A DNA stretch of 20,123 bases from a virus. The stretch covers positions 1-20,123 of IMG/VR virus record IMGVR_UViG_3300017743_000194; one strand, 5' to 3'. The translations under genes and the position numbers were made by a program. The notes beneath the pieces were generated by a model, which saw only the letters and a list, made by a program, of their open reading frames with translations, was not told the origin of the DNA and did no database searches. Each line of letters begins with the position of its first letter. Position 1 is the first letter of the stretch. Below are positions 9,522 to 14,549 of the stretch, one piece after another.

Positions 9522-9860
9522 GTGACAAAAAAAGTTACTGACTCCAACTCAATCCGCGCTGAAATAAGCGAATTGATTGCATGTTTGTATCTGATGTCGA
9601 AAGGATTCGCGATCTTTCGAAACATGATTCCCAAGGGGCCAATCGATTTTGTAGCAGTAAATTTGGAAACGAAAGAAGCACACTTCATCGACGCAAAAAC
9701 AGTCGTGAGGAAAGGTCATAAGGCAAGGCGTAGGCACACACCGGAGCAAGAAAAACTGAAAGTTATTTTTGCGTACCTAAGCCCTAATCAAGCTCAAGAG
9801 ATGCTTGAGAATTATCACATCAACTTCGTTAACGAAAAGGGCGAAGACATCGAAATTTAA
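9522..9860 (+). CDS. Small PD-(D/E)XK nuclease-like protein
   Basis: The 112-residue protein starts at GTG 9522 behind the strong ribosome-binding site GGAGGAG. Its pattern suggests the PD-(D/E)XK nuclease fold, as in Hjc-type resolvases and restriction-like enzymes. There is an N-terminal helix with E14 (IRAEISELIACLYLMSKG), a strand with GPIDFVAVN (D42), and a strand with HFIDAKT (D57, K59). D-x-K in place of the usual E-x-K is permitted in the fold. A basic KGHKARRRHTPEQ segment follows. The length is short but sufficient for the catalytic core. I do not recognise a specific family name. It lies between tail and lysis genes, away from the replication genes, so its role in infection is unclear; DNA processing or attack on competing DNA are possibilities. 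Confidence 0.6.
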   Translation: MTKKVTDSNSIRAEISELIACLYLMSKGFAIFRNMIPKGPIDFVAVNLETKEAHFIDAKTVVRKGHKARRRHTPEQEKLKVIFAYLSPNQAQEMLENYHINFVNEKGEDIEI

Positions 9861-9875
9861 CCGCCGGGGTTTATA

Positions 9876-10049
9876 ATGATTTGTGCGCTGACCAGCATAG
9901 CATTCGGAATGCTTCCGCATGGGCAGATGTACAAGTCTTGCACCTATCGCTGCCCGCGAGAAGTATCTCAGTTCTATTATCATTATCCAAAGCGCATCAG
10001 AACGCTTCCAGAACTGCCCTGCCCTAGCCGTGCAAAGGTGGGGGCTTAA
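9876..10049 (+). CDS. Small Cys-containing protein (57 residues), hypothetical
   Basis: This short gene starts at ATG 9876 behind GGGG at 9866-9869 and stops at 10049, one base before the next ATG. The tight packing between two good genes is the main support. The 57-residue product begins with a short hydrophobic stretch (MICALTSIAFGML) and has four cysteines at residues 3, 22, 26 and 49. The central part reads SCTYRCP and is followed by aromatic and basic residues and LPCP. This layout (hydrophobic start, C-x3-C, later CP) looks like small exported or membrane-attached proteins I have seen described as hypothetical in marine phages. No function can be assigned; a role at the envelope during lysis is a guess from its neighbours. 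Confidence 0.55.
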   Translation: MICALTSIAFGMLPHGQMYKSCTYRCPREVSQFYYHYPKRIRTLPELPCPSRAKVGA

Positions 10050-10050
10050 C

Positions 10051-10494
10051 ATGGTTGATCCGTTCACTGCGCTAGCAGCCGTAAAAGCAGCCGTGTCAGC
10101 GGGCCAAGAGCTAGTCAATGTAACCAAGCAGATCGGAGAGTTTTTCGAAGGAGTCGATGAGCTTCGCGCTAAACATGAAAAGAAGAAGAACAGCGTTTTT
10201 TCTTCGGCCGACGAAAATTCAATGGAAACCTTCGTCAATTTGCAGCGCGCCAAAGATGCCGAGCAGAATCTAAGAGAAATTATCATTTCGACCAGAGGAT
10301 TCTCCGCTTGGGGCGAACTCCAGGCCATAAGAGTTCAAGCACGAAAAGACCGAAAGGCGAAGATCGAAGCCGAAAGAAAACGCAAACAAAAACTGATTGA
10401 GCGGATAATTATTTACGGGGGATCTGCGATTGCAATTTCAATCCTCATTGGCATTGCCGTTGTAGTGATCCTCGCGCAGCAAGGTCGGCTATAA
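10051..10494 (+). CDS. Tail-anchored membrane protein of the lysis cassette, hypothetical
   Basis: The 147-residue protein starts at ATG 10051 behind AAGGTGGGGG (10035-10044). This is preferred over an in-frame upstream ATG at 9919, which would overlap another small gene and has no binding site. Residues 1-95 are mostly helical (VDPFTALAAVKAAVSAGQE, then a region with LQRAKDAEQNLREI and GFSAWGEL). Residues 97-117 are strongly basic, and residues 119-141 form one clear membrane helix at the C-terminus. The likely topology is a cytoplasmic coiled domain anchored by its tail. The 'DPFTALA' start with a helical body resembles a hypothetical protein found in marine phages near lysis genes. The stop overlaps the next start as TAATG. 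It may support holin function or virion assembly at the membrane, but there is no direct evidence. Confidence 0.68.
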   Translation: MVDPFTALAAVKAAVSAGQELVNVTKQIGEFFEGVDELRAKHEKKKNSVFSSADENSMETFVNLQRAKDAEQNLREIIISTRGFSAWGELQAIRVQARKDRKAKIEAERKRKQKLIERIIIYGGSAIAISILIGIAVVVILAQQGRL

Positions 10495-10748
10495 TGTCCG
10501 ATGGAGTGTCCGGCATCGGCAACATGCCATTCAATGTACAAAGCGACATCCACCAACTTAGTCGCGCAAGAGAACGCATCGAAAGCCATTTTGAAAAACA
10601 AACAATAGAAAAAGAACATCGGCGAGTTCACTCCGCCGAAGACGCGGCACAGATACGCACCGAAACAAACAATTATCGATATGACCGATTTCTCCGCCAA
10701 CAGGAGAAAATTCAAGAAGGCATACACGTTAATTTTGAGGTGAAGTAA
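10494..10748 (+). CDS. Small charged hypothetical protein
   Basis: The 84-residue protein starts at ATG 10494, overlapping the previous stop as TAATG, and its own stop overlaps the next start in the same way. This supports it as a real, translationally coupled gene. It is hydrophilic, with many Glu, Arg, His and Gln residues. A predicted long helix covers about residues 20-75 (LSRARERIESHFEKQ, IEKEHRRVHSAEDAAQIRTE). The first 15 residues are Gly- and Ser-rich. There is no membrane segment and no motif I recognise. Because it lies between a tail-anchored membrane protein and an EF-hand membrane protein, it may be a soluble partner of one of them. Confidence 0.6.
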   Translation: MSDGVSGIGNMPFNVQSDIHQLSRARERIESHFEKQTIEKEHRRVHSAEDAAQIRTETNNYRYDRFLRQQEKIQEGIHVNFEVK

Positions 10749-11086
10749 TGAACCCCCCAAAGCAGTTACAGCAAGATAGCCAGTACAACGGCATGGATCT
10801 GGACGGCGATGGAGTTGTCACAGACGATGAACTCCGCATGTCAGAAAAGATGATGCAGATCGAAAATCACGACCGGATGCAAGATCAGCAACGCCTGATG
10901 GCATGGGTCGCAATGTTAAGCACCATAGGGGCCGTTGTGGTGCTTCTCACGCCTCTCATAGGGCTAGACAGGATGGCAGCGGCTTCCGCGTTCCTAAACA
11001 CCTTCCTAGTGGCTCAGACAGGCGTTGTGGGCGGCTTTATGGCGTCCTCAGTCCTCTCCAAGCGGTCATCTGACAAAGGAGCTTAA
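10748..11086 (+). CDS. EF-hand-containing two-helix membrane protein (holin-like candidate)
   Basis: The 112-residue protein starts at ATG 10748 (TAATG overlap). Residues 17-28 form a textbook 12-residue EF-hand loop, D-L-D-G-D-G-V-V-T-D-D-E, with Asp or Thr at all side-chain ligand positions and the invariant Gly and final Glu. A charged helix with several Met and Gln residues follows (31-50). Two hydrophobic segments come next (about 51-72 and 78-104) with LLTPLIGLDR between them, then a short basic tail. One EF loop plus two membrane helices suggests a small membrane protein that may respond to divalent cations. Position just before the 3TM holin-like gene suggests a lysis role (second holin, antiholin or regulator). 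This is inference, and metal binding is not shown. Confidence 0.7.
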   Translation: MNPPKQLQQDSQYNGMDLDGDGVVTDDELRMSEKMMQIENHDRMQDQQRLMAWVAMLSTIGAVVVLLTPLIGLDRMAAASAFLNTFLVAQTGVVGGFMASSVLSKRSSDKGA

Positions 11087-11087
11087 A

Positions 11088-11549
11088 ATGCTCACTATCC
11101 TCGGTAGCGCCCTGGGCTTTGCGACAAGCATTGTCCCAGAAATTCTTTCGTTCTTCAAACAAGCGCAGAAGAACAAGCAAGACCTCAAAATGCTAGAGGC
11201 AAAAGCGAAATACGCTACTCACCTATCTGAGTTGAAAATCGACGAACTTAACGTCCAGGCTGACATCAGCGAAATGCAGGGCATCCACCAAATGCAAACC
11301 GCCGCAAACGCAAACAGCAAATTTGCAGCCGCTCTTAGTGGGTCGGTTAGACCCATTATCGCATACAGCTTTATGCTTCTGTTTCTGGCCATAAAAGGTC
11401 TAGCGGCTTGGCAAGTCTACGGTGATGTAGGCCTAAACTGGTCGCAGATGATGACCGTGGTTTGGGATCAAGAAACCCAAATTTTGTGGTCGGCAATCAT
11501 CAGCTTCTATTTCGGCCATCGCGCCATGCAGAAAATAAGGACAACGTAA
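11088..11549 (+). CDS. 3TM-type (GTA-like) holin candidate
   Basis: The 153-residue protein starts at ATG 11088, two bases after the previous stop, with AAAGGAG as binding site at 11075-11081. An in-frame ATG at 11025 lies inside the upstream gene. Residues 1-23 are hydrophobic and amphipathic, and residues 24-75 are a charged coiled region (KMLEAKAKYATHLSELKIDEL). SVRPIIAYSFMLLFLAIKG (about 86-108) and QILWSAIISFYFGHRAMQK (about 131-149) are two further membrane segments. The RP before a helix, a Trp/Asp link and a closing FYFG.RAM.K motif match the GTA_holin_3TM family (PF11351). A holin would form lesions that release the endolysin encoded two genes downstream. The stop overlaps the next start as TAATG. 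Confidence 0.75.
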   Translation: MLTILGSALGFATSIVPEILSFFKQAQKNKQDLKMLEAKAKYATHLSELKIDELNVQADISEMQGIHQMQTAANANSKFAAALSGSVRPIIAYSFMLLFLAIKGLAAWQVYGDVGLNWSQMMTVVWDQETQILWSAIISFYFGHRAMQKIRTT

Positions 11550-11803
11550 TGACTGATCTTAAAATCCCGGTCGCGTTGGTCTTCGCCATCGTGGCCCAGA
11601 CTGTCGGAGCCGTATGGTGGATCTCAGATCAAGCGCATCAAATCGAAGCGCTGAAAACTGAACTCACAGCCGTGCATGACGCCGTCATTCAGCTTGAACT
11701 TGATGCCGACGGTCTCATCCAATTTGCAACTTACACTGAAAACAAGTGGGCAGAAGGCTACGACGAAGATCCTAGCTACATCCGCATCTTTGGCACGAAA
11801 TAA
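11549..11803 (+). CDS. Single-span membrane protein, i-spanin-like candidate
   Basis: The 84-residue protein starts at ATG 11549, overlapping the holin-like stop as TAATG. Residues 6-25 form one N-terminal membrane helix (VALVFAIVAQTVGAVWW). A likely coiled coil over about residues 28-56 follows (SDQAHQIEALKTELTAVHDAVIQLELDA), then an acidic/aromatic tail. An N-terminal anchor with a periplasmic coiled coil is the topology of Rz-like inner-membrane spanins, and the position between holin and endolysin fits. It is shorter than typical Rz, and no outer-membrane partner is adjacent, so it could instead be a holin accessory protein. Family membership is not certain. Confidence 0.62.
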   Translation: MTDLKIPVALVFAIVAQTVGAVWWISDQAHQIEALKTELTAVHDAVIQLELDADGLIQFATYTENKWAEGYDEDPSYIRIFGTK

Positions 11804-11818
11804 GAAAGGCAAAAAGTA

Positions 11819-12637
11819 ATGCAGCTAACAGAAAAGCAATGCAAAGCAATGCTGAAAGGAAACAAAGAGTACGCTGAATGGTGCGCTTTGTTTAATCGAA
11901 TTCTCCCGGCAAAGAAGATAGACACGCCAATCCGAATGGCGGCGTTTCTGGCTCAAACATGTCACGAGTCTAATTACTTTCGGGTGTTAGAGGAGAATCT
12001 AAATTATTCATCAAAAGCGCTCAAGTCGATCTGGGGGAAAAGGTTCGCTAACGCGGGCAAAGATCCAGATGATTATCACCGCAAGCCTACTGCTATCGGC
12101 AATTTTGTGTACGCTAATCGCATGGGTAATGGAACCGAGGAGTCGGGTGACGGGTTTGACTTTCGTGGCAAAGGAGCGATTCAATGCACCGGGCGTCGAA
12201 ATACTACCGACTTTGCCAGAAGTGTGGATCTCACCGTTGAAGAAGCCTTAGATTATCTGACCACTAAGGAAGGCGCACTTGTGTCAGCAACTTGGTATTG
12301 GAACCTCAACAATCTTAACAAATACGCTGATGCAGGGGATCTCAGGACGCTCTGCAAACGCATCAACGGCGGCTACATCGGCCTCGATGACCGCAACCAC
12401 AAATATGAAAAGTTCCTTGCCATATTAGGCGGCGAAATTGATGATTATGAATCACAAGTTTGCTTGAAAGTCGGCTCCAGGGGAGATGACGTTAAACGCA
12501 TTCAAGAGGCGCTTGGGCTTGAGGCCGATGGCATCTTTGGAATGATGACCGCAGAAGCGGTGATGAATTGGCAAGCCGACAATGGATTAACTAGAGATGG
12601 GATCGTTGGCCCGAAAACGATGGCCAAAATGCTGTGA
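11819..12637 (+). CDS. Endolysin: GH19 chitinase-like domain plus peptidoglycan-binding domain
   Basis: The 272-residue protein is a two-domain lysis enzyme that cuts the glycan strands of peptidoglycan once holin lesions open. Residues about 1-205 are a glycoside hydrolase family 19 domain. CHESNYF carries the likely general acid E50, E59 in LEEN is the likely second catalytic glutamate, FRGKGAIQCTGRRN (115-128) is the family's 'rGrGpiQlTG' signature, and INGG (182-185) is the late conserved loop. Residues about 214-272 are a PG_binding_1 repeat (LKVGSRGDDVKRIQEALG ... DGIFGMMTAEAV ... GIVGPKTMAKM). No signal peptide is visible, so export should depend on the holin. ATG 11819 follows a purine-rich AAGAAAGG (11803-11810). 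The gene lies inside the membrane protein cassette. Confidence 0.93.
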   Translation: MQLTEKQCKAMLKGNKEYAEWCALFNRILPAKKIDTPIRMAAFLAQTCHESNYFRVLEENLNYSSKALKSIWGKRFANAGKDPDDYHRKPTAIGNFVYANRMGNGTEESGDGFDFRGKGAIQCTGRRNTTDFARSVDLTVEEALDYLTTKEGALVSATWYWNLNNLNKYADAGDLRTLCKRINGGYIGLDDRNHKYEKFLAILGGEIDDYESQVCLKVGSRGDDVKRIQEALGLEADGIFGMMTAEAVMNWQADNGLTRDGIVGPKTMAKML

Positions 12638-12646
12638 GGCGAAAAG

Positions 12647-12865
12647 ATGGAAGATCAACAGATCACGCACATCGACATTTACCACAGGTTGGGAAAATTG
12701 GAATCCAAGGTCGATCATATTCTAGACAAGTTATCCGATGGAGCCAAGAAAATGGACGATCTGGATGCGCGGGTTTCGTCGCTTGAAAAGTTGAAGGCGT
12801 GGGGCTTTGGAGCCGCTGCCGCGATTGGATTTATTGCTGCAATGATAAAGGATTGGATGATGTGA
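12647..12865 (+). CDS. Small coiled-coil, tail-anchored membrane protein
   Basis: The 72-residue protein starts at ATG 12647, nine bases after the endolysin stop, with GAGGCG as binding site. Residues about 8-50 form a coiled coil with heptad spacing (IYHRLGKLESKVDHILDKL, MDDLDARVSSLEKL). Residues 51-67 are one small-residue-rich membrane helix (WGFGAAAAIGFIAAMI), followed by a short KDWMM tail. The layout resembles haemolysin XhlA-like and other small phage membrane proteins beside endolysins, where they can help the holin. Its stop overlaps the next start (GTGA). The family assignment is only by overall shape. Confidence 0.65.
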   Translation: MEDQQITHIDIYHRLGKLESKVDHILDKLSDGAKKMDDLDARVSSLEKLKAWGFGAAAAIGFIAAMIKDWMM

Positions 12866-13059
12866 ATTTCTTAGCCATCGCGTGGGTCTGTGCATCCCCG
12901 ATGATAACGAGTTGTGAGTTAATGGTAGTGCAGACACCCTTCCCCACATACAAAGCTTGTGAAGAGAAACTTGCCCGTTTAAAGCCCGTTTTGGATGAAC
13001 GTAAAAAGATCTATTCCCTCTTTTGCTACCCGATAAAAACCGCAAAAATTGCTTTGTAA
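12862..13059 (+). CDS. Small exported or lipoprotein-like protein (o-spanin-like candidate)
   Basis: The 65-residue protein is read from GTG 12862, overlapping the previous stop as GTGA. A longer frame from 12799 would lie almost wholly within the upstream gene. The N-terminus is hydrophobic (NFLAIAWVCASPMITSC), and ITSC resembles a lipobox with Cys at residue 18, although there is no positive charge before the hydrophobic part. The remainder has a TYKACEEKLARLKPVLDERKK helix and a further CYP. The protein may be exported and either lipidated or disulfide-linked. It is the last gene of the rightward late operon. An outer-membrane spanin is possible, but so is an unrelated secreted peptide. 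Confidence 0.55.
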   Translation: MNFLAIAWVCASPMITSCELMVVQTPFPTYKACEEKLARLKPVLDERKKIYSLFCYPIKTAKIAL

Positions 13060-13080
13060 GTTGGGGGAAGGATTTTTAAG

Positions 13081-13100
13081 TATTTGGTATTATTTGGTAT
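13081..13100 (+). repeat. Tandem 10-bp repeat TATTTGGTAT x2
   Basis: Two exact copies of TATTTGGTAT stand head to tail between the first and second arm-type repeats of the putative attP. The inner ATTTGGTAT also occurs on the minus strand at 17014-17022, upstream of another leftward gene. It could be an accessory site for excisionase or another DNA-bending protein. Confidence 0.5.
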
Positions 13101-13149
13101 TTTTTAAAAAGTTGGGGGATCTAAGTCATTGTTTTTAAACATTTTATCT

Positions 13150-13168
13150 AGTCCCTCCGGGCCTACCA
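13150..13168 (+). other. attP core candidate matching a tRNA 3' end
   Basis: The bases AGTCCCTCCGGGCCTACCA can be read as the end of a tRNA gene. AGT gives T-loop positions 58-60 with the invariant A58. CCCTC is the 3' half of the T stem starting with the invariant C61. CGGGCCT is the acceptor 3' strand, A is the discriminator, and the encoded CCA closes it. No other part of a tRNA is present, as expected when a phage carries only the crossover segment that restores the host tRNA. The identity of the tRNA is uncertain; the end is somewhat like that of tRNA-Ile. Confidence 0.68.
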
Positions 13169-13246
13169 ACCCCCTATTTTTTCCTTTATTTTCAATGACT
13201 TAATTTTAGTTGGGGGAAAGTTGGGGGAACTCCACTTTAAGTTGCG

Positions 13247-14296
13247 TTAATCCCAACCCAACAACTGCATCGATGATTCCACCAATTTTTCACGCTCTAC
13301 GTTCTTCGTATATGTGTGAACTTCACCAGTTCCATTGTGTGCTAACCAAGCAGCAATCATCTGATCAGTGGCTCCAAGATGAGCCAGTTTCACCGCCATC
13401 GCTGATCTAAGACCATGCGTTGTGCAGTGTGGAATGCCAGCCTTAGTCGCCCACTTCTTAAACTTATTTCCAAACCCGTCCGACATGTACGCTTTTCCGT
13501 ACATGGTGATCAAAAATGTGTCCTGATCTCTGGGAATATCTTGCAATTCTTCCATCAAGAAATTCGGTATACGCGATGCTTTTGACTCATCTGTTTTTTG
13601 ACGATCAAAGTAAATTTTATTGTTTTTCACATTGCCCCAACCCAGCTTAACAACATCTGATCTGGCTGCCCCAGTACACATCATTAAATACAGCGCAAGT
13701 CGCGCCTCAGATCCAGCCTGATGACAGGCTTCAAATGCTTCAACCTCTTCTCGCGTCCAAGTGTGAAATCCACTGGAATTTACGTTTCTTTTCTTTGTTA
13801 ATTTTGCAGGATTTTTGCTCTGTGGAATCCACTCTAACGCTTGAGCAAAGTTGAACAATACACTTAGTTCTTTTCTGACCTTATTTGCTTCTGACGGAGC
13901 CGACTTTTTATTCATCAAAGCATCACAATGTGCTTTGTTCATATCTTCCACGCTGTGCGGCCCGACATAGCTTACAATGAACTGCATAACGCGAGATTTA
14001 AGGTCGCGAGTTTTAGGGGCCAAATCTCTAAATTCCGGTGATGCTTTATATAAATTTATTAATTCATCAAAACTCTTTTTTTTCTTTTGGGCTTTTACTC
14101 CAATGCCAAGAAATCTGTTATATTCTAATAAAAATGCCTCTGTCCCAGGTGCGCTTCGAAAATACTGCTTTTTGTCTTTCTTTTTCCGCTGAAAATAAAA
14201 ATACTTGTAACCCTTAGAAAAATTGCAAGAAACGTATTTAAATGGGCGTTCCCTCAAAGAGGAAATCAAGGCTGTTGGTCTTATCAGATGCTTCAT
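13247..14296 (-). CDS. int: Tyrosine-recombinase integrase
   Basis: The 349-residue enzyme would integrate and, with a helper, excise the phage by strand exchange at the att site next to its 3' end. The N-terminal part (RPFKYVSCNFSKGYKYFYFQR, then SAPGTEAFLLEYNRFL) and a SAM-like core-binding region (about 75-165) precede the catalytic domain (about 177-349). All catalytic residues are visible: R212 in CTGAARSD, K234 in RQKTD, H294 and R297 in THGLR, H320 in WLAHNG and nucleophile Y329 in VHTYTKN. The start ATG 14296 overlaps the upstream excisionase-like gene by 59 bases and has only a weak GGA upstream. A TTG just before RERPFKY is an alternative that would still overlap that gene. It is the last gene of the leftward operon. 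Confidence 0.95.
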   Translation of the reverse strand: MKHLIRPTALISSLRERPFKYVSCNFSKGYKYFYFQRKKKDKKQYFRSAPGTEAFLLEYNRFLGIGVKAQKKKKSFDELINLYKASPEFRDLAPKTRDLKSRVMQFIVSYVGPHSVEDMNKAHCDALMNKKSAPSEANKVRKELSVLFNFAQALEWIPQSKNPAKLTKKRNVNSSGFHTWTREEVEAFEACHQAGSEARLALYLMMCTGAARSDVVKLGWGNVKNNKIYFDRQKTDESKASRIPNFLMEELQDIPRDQDTFLITMYGKAYMSDGFGNKFKKWATKAGIPHCTTHGLRSAMAVKLAHLGATDQMIAAWLAHNGTGEVHTYTKNVEREKLVESSMQLLGWD

Positions 14297-14495
14297 TTGG
14301 TAGATCCATAAGTGCAGCGGTCAATTCATCTTTGACCCAGATTTTTGTGTGTTCAGTCAAGCATCTTGGCGATGGTAAAGTACCTACACTTACTAGCTCT
14401 TCAAATGTAGGAACAGAAACCCCACAGAACATCGCAGCGTCCGATTTCCGCAAAGCCATCGGCTCAACTAACGATTTTCTGAGGGTTTTTGCCAT
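14238..14495 (-). CDS. AlpA/MerR-type helix-turn-helix protein, excisionase candidate
   Basis: The 85-residue protein has one small winged or MerR-like DNA-binding domain over residues about 13-62. MALRKSDAAMFCGVSVPTFEELVSVG is the helix-turn-helix, and TKIWVKDELTAAL follows the usual 'wi..W....l..al' wing. Such proteins commonly stand directly upstream of integrases in alphaproteobacterial prophages and act as excisionases or directionality factors. Its 3' end overlaps the integrase start by 59 bases, which strongly suggests coupled expression. The usual tail acidic stretch is present. ATG 14495 has AAAGG (about 12 bases upstream) as a modest binding site. A purely regulatory role is the alternative. 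Confidence 0.75.
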   Translation of the reverse strand: MAKTLRKSLVEPMALRKSDAAMFCGVSVPTFEELVSVGTLPSPRCLTEHTKIWVKDELTAALMDLPNEASDKTNSLDFLFEGTPI

Positions 14496-14549
14496 TTTGA
14501 GTCAACCTTTATTTTTTGGTGCCGGGGTAAGTCCTACATACAAAAGATA

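Larger units (their letters stand above)
13059..13229. other. Putative phage attachment site (attP) region with arm-type repeats
   Basis: This non-coding stretch lies directly downstream of the integrase gene. It contains a tRNA-3'-end-like core at 13150-13168 and a perfect 10-bp inverted repeat around the core (TAAGTCATTG at 13122-13131, CAATGACTTA at 13193-13202). Four copies of AGTTGGGGGAA are at 13059-13069, 13110-13120 (last base T), 13208-13218 and 13219-13229, the last two in exact tandem. Two arm copies lie on each side of the core. This is the layout expected of a tyrosine-recombinase attP: core, inverted sites and distal arm-type sites. The assignment is inference from layout; no host junction is available. 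Confidence 0.72.

Noticed and set aside
13059-13229. CRISPR-like array from the repeated AGTTGGGGGAA.
   Set aside because: The repeats are only 11 bp, unevenly spaced, partly tandem without spacers, and no cas gene is present; the attachment-site reading fits better.
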